Below are positions 1 to 8,170 of a DNA stretch of 64,000 nucleotides, piece after piece (position 1 is the first letter of the stretch; every line of letters begins with the position of its first letter). Location: the NCBI GenBank assembly GCA_039025235.1, contig JBCCOS010000007.1:1-64000 (forward strand), written 5' to 3'. Below the pieces are notes generated by a model. The model made no database searches and was not told where the DNA came from. It saw only the letters and a program-made list of their open reading frames with translations. A program made the position numbers and the translations under genes. This DNA is from MED-G105 sp039025235. Its GTDB lineage: Bacteria > Pseudomonadota > Alphaproteobacteria > Caulobacterales > Parvularculaceae.

Positions 1-126
1 CATCTCAGGCGGATTGCTGCACGAACCTATGAAGACCTCTGGCGGGCCATCGGGGACGTTTGCAACTTTTTCAAGCCAGACGAATGTTGGAACTTCTTCA
101 AGGCTCAAAACTATGTTGCAGATTAA
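1..126 (+). pseudogene. IS630-family transposase, C-terminal end (cut by window edge)
   Basis: The first reading frame is open from base 1 to a TAA at 124-126. It encodes about 41 residues that resemble the C-terminus of alphaproteobacterial IS630-type DDE transposases (ARTYEDLWRAIGDVC, then a DECWNFF-type motif). The rest of the gene lies outside the window, so I cannot tell whether the copy is intact. About 14 bases after the stop, TGCTCTA at 135-141 ends in the TA dinucleotide expected of an IS630 terminus, which makes 140-141 a candidate right end. Only the protein resemblance is direct; the boundary is inferred. Confidence 0.7.
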
Positions 127-214
127 TTGCTCGATGCTCTAAAGGGTTTCCAAGTTTCAGTCTATCAGTCCCAAGGCTCTTTGGGCAATCGAATTGCTTA
201 CGGTCTTAGTTTAA

Positions 215-1300
215 GGTTTAGTCCCGCAGTGCGATGATACTATGATAATTGATTCTCCATCATTCAGGAGGCTTTACTGGCCAAATTCTACACAGGTGCG
301 CCACGACCACTTACGCCGTCCGAGCGGCAATACAGCGATCGAAAGCTTCGGTCGCGGAATATGCCGACCAGTATGGCGTAAACCAGAGTTAGAAAGACCG
401 TTCGCGAAGCGGACGCAGCCCGAAGAACGGTTCGGAAGTGGCGATCTCGCAAGGGTGTGAAAGATGCGTCGAGGGGACCGAAAGGGGTTCGCTCGACAGT
501 GCTCACAAGCGAGGAAGAAGCAGCCTGTGTCGCTTTTTGCAAGAATACGCTCTTGCCACTGAATGATTGTCTCTATGCGTTGTAGGCGAAAATCCCGCAT
601 CTACCACGTTCAAGCCTGCACCGCGTGTTTCAGCGTCACGACATATCCCGGCTGCCGGATGTTGATGACGAGAAGAGGCCGAAAAAGAAATTCAAAAAGT
701 ATCCCATAGGTTACTTTCACATTGATATTGCGTAGGTGCGTACCGAAGAAGGCAAGCTGCACATGTTTGTCGCCATTGATCGCACATCAAAGTTCGCCCA
801 TGTCGAATTACATGCGCGTGCGACGCGCAGGGTTGTAGGCAATTTCCTGCGTAAGCTGTTCGACGTCGTTCCTTACAAAGTTCATATGGTTCTGACGAAC
901 AATGGAACCCATTTTACCGATCCTAAGGGCGAACGTTGGATGGTCTTGGAGATCAAGAACATGCTGGCCCGCAAAGAGATCTTCCGCTGTCATTTATTCT
1001 ATTTGGCATGCGCCCAAAACGATATCGAGCATCGCCTAACCAAGCGAAATCATTCTTGGACAAATGGCCAGGTCAAACGAATAAACCGAACCCTGAAAGA
1101 AGCAACGGTTAAACGATACTACTATTCATCGCATGACCAGTTGCGCGAACACCACGCCACCTTCGTCAACGCTTACAATTACGCCAAGCGACTGAAAACC
1201 TTGAAGGGCCTCACCCCTCACGAGATCATCGTCAAATGCTGGACCGAAGAACCAAACAGGTTTACCGGTTATTCAATCCATCACTCTGCGGGACTGAACA
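215..1300 (+). mobile_element. IS481-family insertion sequence, decayed
   Basis: The element is bounded by imperfect terminal inverted repeats that I can align by eye. The left end at 215-237 contains TTTAGTCCCGCAG followed by a GATG core. The right end at 1278-1300, read on the minus strand, starts TGTTCAGTCCCGCAG and has the same GATG core. The length of about 1,086 bp fits the IS481 family. No exact target duplication is visible; the flanks TTTAA and TCTAG differ at two bases. The single gene inside is disrupted, so the element cannot move by itself. Its right end overlaps the 3' end of the minus-strand gene at 1273-1557. Confidence 0.75.
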
Positions 1301-1305
1301 TCTAG
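276..1305 (+). pseudogene. IS481-type transposase, multiply disrupted
   Basis: The recovered reading matches alphaproteobacterial IS481/IS3-type transposases throughout. It has an N-terminal helix-turn-helix segment (AVRAAIQRS near 315), a middle part with LPLNDCLYAL, and a DDE integrase core (FHIDIA, VAIDRTSKF, HRLTK, WTNGQVKRINRT, NYAKRLKTLKGLTP). At least four lesions are visible: the expected ATG after AGGAGG at 266-271 reads ACT at 276-278, there is a TAG at 390-392 with a frameshift just after it, and TAG codons at 583-585 and 733-735. Part of the core at 736-1305 stays open but lacks the first catalytic Asp region in frame. The terminal stop at 1303-1305 lies just beyond the element's right end. 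Confidence 0.85.
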
Positions 1306-1557
1306 CTGCTCCTGTGTGCACCCAAAATCTTGCATTGCCCTTTTCGCGGCATCGAAAAATAACGCTCTATTTGCCAGAAAATCGTCGGAGTTGGCGATCG
1401 CCGCTTCAATAATTTTAGGATCAATCAGACCGGAAGACTTAGCACCAGCGCTTTGGGGTACAACCCTGATCTCTGGGCCAGCGGTATTATCGGTACGAGC
1501 CTCAGAAACGCTGACCGAATGAATGATAAGTCCAATACAAACAAATGCAAATTTCAT
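1273..1557 (-). CDS. Small secreted hypothetical protein, 3' end altered by IS
   Basis: This encodes about 94 residues. The ATG at 1557 is preceded by GGAG with 8-base spacing, so I prefer it to the in-frame codon at 1590. Residues 1-20 form a signal peptide (MKFAFVCIGLIIHSVSVSEA). The remainder is hydrophilic with a single Cys near the end and no family I recognise. The last nine or so codons lie inside the inverted repeat of the IS481 element, so the native C-terminus was probably changed by its insertion. Removing the element in several ways gives a stop within a few codons, so little may have been lost. Confidence 0.5.
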   Translation of the reverse strand: MKFAFVCIGLIIHSVSVSEARTDNTAGPEIRVVPQSAGAKSSGLIDPKIIEAAIANSDDFLANRALFFDAAKRAMQDFGCTQEQLDVQSRRVMD

Positions 1558-1664
1558 TGCATAACTCCATTTGATTAGTGTTATTGACACTTAAATGAGG
1601 CTGTTAATCTGATGTTACTCATCGTCTGTAGATTGATAGAATACATACAGCGCTCCATGACCCC

Positions 1665-1889
1665 ATGGAAATTGGCGTTCTTATTGGTGAAAATGTGCGG
1701 GCGATCCGCCAGAAAAGGCAATGGTCTCAAGAAGACCTGGCGTTCGAGAGCGGATTACACCGAACTTATGTGAGCGGCATCGAACGGGGGGCACGCAATC
1801 CTACCGCCGAGGTTATCGAAGTCTTGGCAATTGTGTTATCTGTCAATCCGGCAGCTCTGTTTGCTGGGTGGCAAAAACCAGAGGAGTAG
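1665..1889 (+). CDS. XRE-family transcriptional regulator
   Basis: This is a 74-residue protein that is almost entirely one Cro/C1-type helix-turn-helix domain. The pattern is typical: GENVRAIRQKRQWSQEDLA, then SGLHRTYVSGIERGARNPT and a C-terminal helix. Such single-domain proteins usually repress their own or a neighbouring gene in phages, islands and toxin-antitoxin units. The next gene starts 13 bases downstream on the same strand, so the two are probably cotranscribed. No strong ribosome binding site precedes the ATG. Confidence 0.85.
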   Translation: MEIGVLIGENVRAIRQKRQWSQEDLAFESGLHRTYVSGIERGARNPTAEVIEVLAIVLSVNPAALFAGWQKPEE

Positions 1890-1902
1890 TATTCCAAACA
1901 AT

Positions 1903-2934
1903 ATGCCAATCTTACACATTGACCATATTGAGCCCTTTGCCGCTATTTTAGGCGTTATGCTCTATCCTGAAATAACGGGGGAAGATCCAAAGAAAGCGCG
2001 CGCCTTTACCAGCCAATATCTTGCGCAACCATTAAAGGAATACCGTTCCTCCGGGGATGAACTCTCCAAACAAGCACTATTTGAAATAGAAACGTGCTCT
2101 GACTATCCGCTAACAGATATAGACAAGCGGTGGTGGTATGCGCAGATGGCCAGCGAACAATTTAAGATCTACTTTGCTTTATATCACACAGACGAGGCCC
2201 TGGCGCCTTGGGGGAATGCAACCAAAATACTCGAAAGCCAACTGGCTAAAAACAGACTCAAAGGCTTAGAAACAACGATAAAGAGCGCACAGAGACAGTT
2301 TTCTCGCATCGCGCATTTGTGGGCTGCTTTTTCATTGCGTGAGTGGAAATTTAGTACTTTACCTGACACGTCTTATGGCGCAGCGATGAGCTTTCTGTTC
2401 TTCTTGTTCGAAGCAGAAAAATTGAGAGACTGGGAGCAACATCGGCGACTAATAGCCGATAAGTCTAAGCCGCCCTTGGGGGACGATGTTTGGCGCATGC
2501 CGCCTGGGTGGCGTCCTCCAGAAAAAGAGCTAGGGTGGCCAGATGCAGCAGGCGAATTGCCAATCGTCAAATTATCTAAAGAACAAAACGCTGACCTTGC
2601 CTCGCCAACAAGCGCCGAGCGGCTCATTCAGAATGATGGCACCAATCAGCGAAACGAAGCGCTGATCAAAGCTGTTTTCCTCGCCCATGATTGGCGATCA
2701 CGACTCGAAACGGGGGCTTACCCATCCGCTAAAAAACTTGGGCAAGCCACGGGCTATTCTGAACGATATGTGCAGAAAATCATCCGATTAGGTTTCTTGT
2801 CCTCCGCTATCGTTGAGGCAATCCTTGAAGGCCGTCAGCCCTCGAACCTTACCCTTCATGACCTCAACAAAACCCCACTCACCGGAGACTGGGGTTCGCA
2901 AAGAGAAACACTCGGATTTACTAATTCATTTTAA
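1903..2934 (+). CDS. Hypothetical protein with recombinase-tail-like C-terminus
   Basis: This encodes about 343 residues from the ATG at 1903; the frame is open further upstream to 1831 and the start is uncertain. Residues 1-200 are rich in Trp and charged residues and match no family I can name. Residues from about 255 on (EALIKAVFLAHDWRSRLE, YSERYVQKIIRLGFLSSAIV, EAILEGRQPSNLTL, DWGSQRETLGF) strongly resemble the C-terminal tail found after the serine recombinase core in many alphaproteobacterial site-specific recombinases. That tail includes a predicted helix-turn-helix. The catalytic recombinase domain itself is absent, so this is either a separate DNA-binding accessory protein or a rearranged remnant. 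It lies between an XRE gene and a tRNA. Confidence 0.7.
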   Translation: MPILHIDHIEPFAAILGVMLYPEITGEDPKKARAFTSQYLAQPLKEYRSSGDELSKQALFEIETCSDYPLTDIDKRWWYAQMASEQFKIYFALYHTDEALAPWGNATKILESQLAKNRLKGLETTIKSAQRQFSRIAHLWAAFSLREWKFSTLPDTSYGAAMSFLFFLFEAEKLRDWEQHRRLIADKSKPPLGDDVWRMPPGWRPPEKELGWPDAAGELPIVKLSKEQNADLASPTSAERLIQNDGTNQRNEALIKAVFLAHDWRSRLETGAYPSAKKLGQATGYSERYVQKIIRLGFLSSAIVEAILEGRQPSNLTLHDLNKTPLTGDWGSQRETLGFTNSF

Positions 2935-2938
2935 GGGG

Positions 2939-2984
2939 TCTCTGGCAAAACACCCGAACGCCTTAAATGCCGCCAGAGATTTTT
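2939..2984 (+). terminator. Possible terminator after the recombinase-tail gene
   Basis: The inverted repeat TCTCTGGC (2939-2946) and GCCAGAGA (2972-2979) is followed by TTTTT. The stem is perfect over 8 bp, but the 25-base loop is long, so termination is only plausible. It starts four bases past the stop codon. Confidence 0.4.
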
Positions 2985-3121
2985 GGGTTCTAAGCCACAA
3001 AACTGGCCAAACCTCGCCCGTCTCTCGGATCCGCTTTGCCAAAAATGCCCCATGTAAAGTATTGAAATAACAAAGCTTCTCTAAGGTCCGTTCGCGAACC
3101 GCGAGTTTACTCGGGAGCAGA

Positions 3122-3211
3122 TGGCGGACAGAGAGGGATTCGAACCCTCGAGACGGTTACCCGCCTACACGCGTTCCAGGCGTGCGCCTTCAACCACTCG
3201 GCCACCTGTCC
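3122..3211 (-). tRNA. tRNA-Ser (GGA anticodon)
   Basis: The minus strand folds as a class II tRNA with a long variable arm. The acceptor stem is GGACAGG pairing with TCTGTCC, the anticodon loop holds GGA (3175-3177), and the T-arm is GGGTTCGAATCCC. The discriminator G is followed by an encoded CCA (3122-3124). The 3' end faces the accessory DNA at 1-3120, which is the orientation expected for an island integrated at a tRNA 3' end. Confidence 0.95.
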
Positions 3212-3555
3212 ACATAGTTGATTATATGCAAATGTCGCGGGACTATACCGAGCTTCCCTCACCATGCAAGCTTATCGATCAATCGGGATATCGCTTGCCG
3301 TAAATAACAGCAAAGGACGATGTGGCGCGTTTAATCTCACAATTCAGACGCGATCCATCACCATTGTTGCAAAGGATTAATAACCAATGTCGGCCAAAAT
3401 ATCGCCTTAACCATGATTGACCGCTAACCCTGTTTTACGACTGTGGGCGAAAAGAAACAGCCTTAGGAAACAAGACCCAGTATGATTGCCCAACGATGAT
3501 TGACACGATATTTTAGGACAGCTGTAGGTTTTGCGTATTTTGAGGTGTGGTTAAC
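3212..3555. other. Intergenic region, no gene seen
   Basis: This stretch must hold the tRNA-Ser promoter on the minus strand and the promoter of the next plus-strand gene. I found no convincing coding frame, repeat or structured RNA in it. Confidence 0.5.
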
Positions 3556-3828
3556 ATGGTTCTGTTCAGACTTTTTGCGTGGATTTTAGTGGCCTTTGGC
3601 ATCGCTTTGCTCGGCGCGGATGCTGTATCGTCTTTAGAAAAGGGCGAACCGGTTATTCGGACGACAGCAGAGATCTTTGAATTTGGAGGCATTGACCTCA
3701 TCAGCCTCACAAGTTCTGCACCGGAAGGGGTTGAAACGGCTTTGGGTACGGTTTTGCGATTGCCATTTTGGTCGGTTGTTGGGTTGATCGGTATTGTCCT
3801 TACACTTATTTTCCGTCCTTTAGACTGA
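3556..3828 (+). CDS. Small inner-membrane hypothetical protein
   Basis: This is a 90-residue protein with two predicted membrane segments: one at residues 3-24 (LFRLFAWILVAFGIALLGADAV) and one near the C-terminus (FWSVVGLIGIVLTLIF), followed by a short RPLD tail. The ATG at 3556 has GAGGTG eight bases upstream, which favours it over the GTG at 3547. The middle 40 residues are polar and probably periplasmic. I do not recognise the family. Confidence 0.6.
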   Translation: MVLFRLFAWILVAFGIALLGADAVSSLEKGEPVIRTTAEIFEFGGIDLISLTSSAPEGVETALGTVLRLPFWSVVGLIGIVLTLIFRPLD

Positions 3829-4013
3829 CCATGTTGTTTTCATGAAAATTAGCGTGGCATCGGCATAAATACTGATTGCTACCCTAACCCTCTTGCTCAC
3901 TTTCTTATCGTCGATTCTTCGGTGGTTCTTATGCCCGCCTGGCAACGGCCTATGGCACAAAAAATATCTGCTCGGAGTTTTTCCTTGCAAAGCGTCCATT
4001 GCAGGAAAATGTT

Positions 4014-4050
4014 ACTAGAGCGCCGAGCAAAAAGTGTGCAACGGTTTTTG
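4014..4050. repeat. Short TAGAGC-bounded repeat fragment
   Basis: The sequence begins CTAGAGCGCCG and contains AGCAAAAAGTGTGCAACGG, a pattern like the widespread intergenic repeats of alphaproteobacteria. It shares the TAGAGC end with the other repeats in this window but little of the interior. Confidence 0.35.
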
Positions 4051-4075
4051 CGTTAAACGGCGCGACAACCATAGC

Positions 4076-4120
4076 TTATAGCGGAGCGCAATAGTGCAGA
4101 ATTATTGCATTCCGCTATAA
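4076..4120. repeat. 45-bp inverted repeat (TTATAGCGGA ends)
   Basis: The arms TTATAGCGGAGCGCAATA and TATTGCATTCCGCTATAA pair over 18 bp with two mismatches around a 9-base loop. A related half-site (TAGCGGAATGCA) occurs near 37399. It lies in decayed mobile DNA close to an IS110 remnant and may be a small non-autonomous element. Confidence 0.6.
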
Positions 4121-4264
4121 CGACTTGGCACCAGTAAACCCCGTCTTTTCGTTAACGACGACAAAGATCGATCAGCAATGAAATAGCCTTGCTTTTCTCT
4201 CTTTGATTTTTTGAAAGACGATTGCCTCATATAAACCGCAATACGGGTGTACACTGAATATTGA

Positions 4265-4429
4265 TACACACCCACGAGTTGACCGCCACTTTCCGGCCAA
4301 ACCGTAAAGCCAATCGGCAATCGCGTCGCCATGGTTTTCAATTCGTCTGACGGCGCCGTCAGACGAATTGAAAACATTCAGAAAATGCTTAGAAACGTCG
4401 CTTCCGACATAAACAAAGGGTATAGTCAT
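4265..4429 (-). pseudogene. IS110-type transposase remnant (N-terminus)
   Basis: Reading the minus strand from the ATG at 4429 gives MTIPFVYVGSDVSKHFLNVF followed by an ENHGDAIADWL-like stretch. This resembles the N-terminal DEDD nuclease start (VGIDVSK) of IS110 transposases. Similarity fades after about 50 residues and the frame then continues into unrelated sequence, so only a fragment remains. A perfect 42-bp palindrome lies inside it at 4334-4375. Confidence 0.55.
4334..4375. repeat. Perfect 42-bp palindrome
   Basis: The two 21-base arms are exact reverse complements with no spacer, centred on GGCGCC between 4354 and 4355. The left arm begins GTTTTCAATTCGTCTGACG. It sits within the coding frame of the IS110 remnant. 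Spacer-free palindromes of this size are usually unstable in bacteria. Confidence 0.9.
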
Positions 4430-4499
4430 CTTGTCTGTTCCTGTGGTGCGAGGTCCGATGCTACCGGCCTCATGCAACTGTTCAGATTAGCTATGATAA

Positions 4500-4563
4500 G
4501 CAGGAAGGGGCCTGGCCCATCCACGGTCTCAATCGACCAGGAACCAAACGGCCTCCTTCCTGC
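4500..4563. repeat. Long stem-loop
   Basis: GCAGGAAGGGGCC (4500-4512) pairs with GGCCTCCTTCCTGC (4550-4563) with one bulged base, leaving a 37-base loop. No T-run follows, so it is more likely part of a mobile-element remnant than a terminator. Confidence 0.55.
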
Positions 4564-4580
4564 AAACGTAAGCTAACACA

Positions 4581-4620
4581 GGAACCAGCAACCGATCACA
4601 CTTATCGGCGAAGCGCTATA
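4581..4620 (+). repeat. Hairpin repeat type 2, right-end fragment
   Basis: This fragment carries the CCGAT-cacactt-ATCGG hairpin and the GCGAAGCGCTATA end, nearly identical to the ends of the copies at 8171-8211 and 33245-33273. The left part of the element is missing. Confidence 0.8.
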
Positions 4621-4867
4621 GGGAAAGTTTAGTCAGCTTTATTTGCAAAATGGCATATGGAACGGCGAGCGCATTTTACCTGAAGGATCGGTTAAATTCG
4701 GGCGTTCGCCAACTGACGCGTCTGATCATCAATATGGATGACAATTCTAGCTAAATCGGGGTAGCGCCTCGGACTGATAACTGACGGCAAACCGATCAGT
4801 GTTGCTGGTGACCTATTCAAAATAGCTTTTGACGCGCTACCAACCGCATACGACGCATAAATATGAA

Positions 4868-5188
4868 TTACCCGGTCAACGCGATCAAAAAATTGTTTGC
4901 TACAATGATCGAGTTCCCCGCCACCGTCGCGGCAAACAGTAAAAGCACATATCGGTGCGGAAACCATAAAACCATGGCGCTTATCATAAACTGTAACGTC
5001 AGCTTTACCGCTACCCAACCGACACCGATTTCCTCCATCAGATAGCGCATGAGTGGGTTTGCCTCCTCAGCGACACCCGTTTCAATAGCAAGAACAGTAG
5101 AAAAAATATCCAACAAGCCCACAACGTTATAAAAGACCACCAAGCAGAGAGCGACCAGTCTTAGGACATCATTTGCCCGTGACGACAT
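4868..5188 (-). CDS. DUF5658-like membrane protein
   Basis: This is a 106-residue protein starting at MSSRANDVLRL (ATG at 5188); a longer frame runs to 5251. It has three to four hydrophobic segments. The first contains LLDIFSTVLAIETG followed by EEANPLMRYLM, the D-x-x-ST...G...E-x-NP pattern I associate with DUF5658 proteins. The function of that family is not established. It is transcribed divergently from the DUF4175 gene. Confidence 0.65.
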   Translation of the reverse strand: MSSRANDVLRLVALCLVVFYNVVGLLDIFSTVLAIETGVAEEANPLMRYLMEEIGVGWVAVKLTLQFMISAMVLWFPHRYVLLLFAATVAGNSIIVANNFLIALTG

Positions 5189-5385
5189 GGCATCACTGAT
5201 CAATTGTTGTCTTTTTCGGCGGGAGAAAATGAATTTTACCAAGAGACGCACTCACGAGATGAACTCTAGCCCAAATTGCCGACATTGCCCGACAATCAAG
5301 CCAACGAATTATTAAGGCTAACGATGTCCAATTTTGAAATTTAGCATCGACGAACCAGGCTTTGCTGAGATAGACTGCAAAAATT

Positions 5386-8070
5386 ATGTCGAAATGGCAG
5401 GCTTTGTTAGGTCTTAAAGATAGAAAACACCGACGTTCGGTTTCATTGCGCCAACGTATATTTGTTGGACGGTTAACCTTGCTATGGGAACGGGCTTGGC
5501 CAGTACTGCTTGCGACGCTCGCTCCTGCTCTTATATTCATCACACTGACACTTTGTGGCTTTTGGTTAATCGTCCCGGCGATGGTCCACTGGGCTTCGAT
5601 TGTCGCATTAGTAATTGGAACCGCATCGGCGAACCTATGGTCACGCGAACGTGTGGGGCAACTGTGGCCGCCTCGAAGCACTGTGTTAGCGCGCATGGAA
5701 CGGGATAGCGGCATTAAACACGATGCGTTGCAGATCCTGACCGATCGACCATTCGATTTTTCCCAGAATACCCATCACAAAAATAAAGCGGCGTCTACAG
5801 CATCAGGACAGTCCCAAAATACTCTGTGGCAAGCGCATTTCGCGGATATGGCCGGCGCCGGTGAACAAGCAAAAGTCGAGTTGACCTCCGATGTAGCCGA
5901 TGCCATTGATCCTTTCGGGCTACGATTTGGCACTATCTCACTACTCGCCTTCGGGTTCGTTGTCGCGAATAATGACGTTGCCGAGCGATTGGCATCTGCC
6001 TTTCTACCGACTAACCCTAGTTTACGGGCAGCCGGCGTTGCTGATGTATGGCTTGAGCCACCAACCTATACAGGTCGCCCACCATTATACCTTCTAAACG
6101 TAACAGAAGAAGTTGACGGCTTAAGGGGTACACAGACAATCCCAAGCGGCACACGGCTGGTTTCTCGTTTCCATACAAGACCAACCCTTCGCCTAACATA
6201 CCGGACTGCAGACGGGGATACATTTATTGCAGAAAACAATACTGATGACCCAAACGAATACACGCTTGTTTTGAGTGAGCCGGGAGTTGTGACGTTGCGC
6301 TCTGCCGGCGTCAAAGGGGAATGGCCAATTGATGTCACGCCCGATGCGCCGCCAGGTATAAAGCGTCTGACGCAGCCGGCGTTATCCACTGAAACGGGTT
6401 TTACCTTCTCTGCTTATTTTGAAGATGATTACGGAATTGCGACTGGCAACCTTCATCTTAAACTAGATCCGAAGCAAACGAGGCCTGTAGACGCGCCTAC
6501 CCCAGGCGCAGTTGCTCAATCTGAAACACGCATCATTACCCTTGATGGTGCCGCAGGACCGAGCGGTCAGCGGCTATTCTCACTGGACCTATCCGAGGAC
6601 CCGTGGGCGGGTTTAAAGGTTATAGGGCATCTTCAAATCACTGACGGTGCTGGTCAGATTGCAACGAGTATTCCATTTGTGTTCACGCTGCCAAAACGGA
6701 GGTTTGTAAATCCTCTTGCCCGCTCTGTCATTGAACAGCGTCAACGACTCGCTCTTCAACCGAAAGAATGGCGCAAAGCAGAAATGGCGTTTAGTGGTTT
6801 AACGCTGGCACCGCAATTTTTTTTCGAAGATGCATCCGATTACTTGCTTCTTCGAAATGCACTCTGGACATTGCGGGGCCGCGGACAATCACTTGCGAGT
6901 GCCGAGGTGGCGCATGACGTCGTCTCAGCGTTATGGCCGCTTGCACTTCAGCTCGAAGACAAGCGATTTGAAGATGCGCGCGCACGACTTGAGGCCGCCC
7001 GCGATGCATTACGGGCGGCTTTGTCAGAAGGGGCTTCATCAAAAGAAATTGAACGCCTGACCGAAGCATTGCGCCGCGCGATGCAGCAGTATCTTGCCGC
7101 CGCTGCACAATCACCAACCCGCGACCAACAACCAGCAAACGGTCAAGAACAAAACCTCGACCTTGAGGACCTCAATAGTCTTGTGGACTCCATTAAAGAT
7201 CTCGCTGCCAATGGCGCTCAAAGTGCGGCGGAAAGGGCCTTGAGCGAACTGGAGTCAATTCTTGAGAACCTTAACTTTGCTGGTGCATCGGGGGCGCAAG
7301 GGACATCGGGGCAAGGAACAGGCGGCCAGCAGAGTGCTCAACAAGGGGGACAGCCGTCGGGACGGAGTAGTCAAAGCGGACAAGCCGGAGGCGCGGGCGC
7401 ACCCGCCAGTGGAAGCCCTGCTGAAGCGGCCGATCTGATTCGACGACAGCGTGAACTTTCGGATCGCACCTATACACTATCTGAGAACCCTTACGAGGAC
7501 GGCTCATCGGGGGTGGGCCGTACTGCGAGCGAAACTATAAAATCGCTTACGGATGAGCAGAGCGCCCTTAATACAGCACTGCAAGACGTGCTTAGTGCAC
7601 TTGGTCAAAATTCTGAGAATGTCGGTTCAGGAGGCGAGAACGGTCAGAGTACAGACTCTACCATCACAAAAAATCTGGAAAGCGCTTCGCGCGCCCTAAG
7701 AGACGCTCAGCGAGAAATGCAAAGTGCGGAGAATTCATTGAAGGCAGGTGCCCTCGAGGCTGCAAGAACGGCCATGGATTCAGCCGTTACAAGTCTAAGA
7801 GAAGGCGCTGGTCAACTTTCTGACGCAGCCCAAGCCGCCCTGGAAGCTCAGGCAGGCAATCAAAATAGTGAGAACGGTGACGGGACCAGGCGTGACCCTC
7901 TGGGCCGCGCAGTTGGCGGCGCTATCGCCGGTGATGGCGTCGACGTACCAGGTATTGGGGATGCTGAGCGCGCAAGAATAATACTTGAAGAATTATGGCG
8001 CCGGCTCTCAACGGGTGAACGAACAGAAGAAGAAATTGAGTATCTAGAACGACTTCTCGAACGTTTTTAA
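5386..8070 (+). CDS. DUF4175 / TIGR02302-family envelope protein
   Basis: This is an 894-residue protein of the alphaproteobacterial TIGR02302/DUF4175 family, whose function is unknown. Two membrane segments lie near residues 37-80 (LLATLAPALIFITLTLCGFW, then a second ending VIGTASANLW). A long extracytoplasmic region follows with YTGRPPLYL and an EDDYGIA motif, typical of the family. From about residue 620 the chain is rich in Gly, Gln and Ser, with extended predicted coiled coils around it. It ends in an acidic helix (EELWRRLSTGERTEEEIEYL). Its TAA stop at 8068-8070 is the first three bases of an intergenic repeat. Confidence 0.85.
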   Translation: MSKWQALLGLKDRKHRRSVSLRQRIFVGRLTLLWERAWPVLLATLAPALIFITLTLCGFWLIVPAMVHWASIVALVIGTASANLWSRERVGQLWPPRSTVLARMERDSGIKHDALQILTDRPFDFSQNTHHKNKAASTASGQSQNTLWQAHFADMAGAGEQAKVELTSDVADAIDPFGLRFGTISLLAFGFVVANNDVAERLASAFLPTNPSLRAAGVADVWLEPPTYTGRPPLYLLNVTEEVDGLRGTQTIPSGTRLVSRFHTRPTLRLTYRTADGDTFIAENNTDDPNEYTLVLSEPGVVTLRSAGVKGEWPIDVTPDAPPGIKRLTQPALSTETGFTFSAYFEDDYGIATGNLHLKLDPKQTRPVDAPTPGAVAQSETRIITLDGAAGPSGQRLFSLDLSEDPWAGLKVIGHLQITDGAGQIATSIPFVFTLPKRRFVNPLARSVIEQRQRLALQPKEWRKAEMAFSGLTLAPQFFFEDASDYLLLRNALWTLRGRGQSLASAEVAHDVVSALWPLALQLEDKRFEDARARLEAARDALRAALSEGASSKEIERLTEALRRAMQQYLAAAAQSPTRDQQPANGQEQNLDLEDLNSLVDSIKDLAANGAQSAAERALSELESILENLNFAGASGAQGTSGQGTGGQQSAQQGGQPSGRSSQSGQAGGAGAPASGSPAEAADLIRRQRELSDRTYTLSENPYEDGSSGVGRTASETIKSLTDEQSALNTALQDVLSALGQNSENVGSGGENGQSTDSTITKNLESASRALRDAQREMQSAENSLKAGALEAARTAMDSAVTSLREGAGQLSDAAQAALEAQAGNQNSENGDGTRRDPLGRAVGGAIAGDGVDVPGIGDAERARIILEELWRRLSTGERTEEEIEYLERLLERF

Positions 8071-8168
8071 AACACTTCCAAGCCAAGTGTATGTGGTTGG
8101 CGTTAAGGAAATGCGTACAATCAAAAACTTAAAGTGCCCTTCTGATTACAATTGAAACGGAGGCGCTT
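8068..8168 (+). repeat. Hairpin repeat type 1, copy 1
   Basis: The repeat starts TAAAACACTTCCAAGCCAAG, with the first TAA being the DUF4175 stop codon. It has the first hairpin (GCCAA/TTGGC inside a CTTCC/GGAAATGC arm) and the second module ending AACGGAGGCGCTT. A fragment of repeat type 2 abuts it at 8171. Confidence 0.85.
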
Positions 8169-8170
8169 CT

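Noticed and set aside
1..3120. Second attachment site matching the tRNA-Ser 3' end
   Set aside because: I looked for a repeat of the T-arm and acceptor sequence (GAGGGATTCGAACCC) on this side and found none in the window.
4692..5018. 108-codon minus-strand frame overlapping the DUF5658 gene
   Set aside because: It shares most of its length with a better-supported gene in another frame and its product has no recognisable features.
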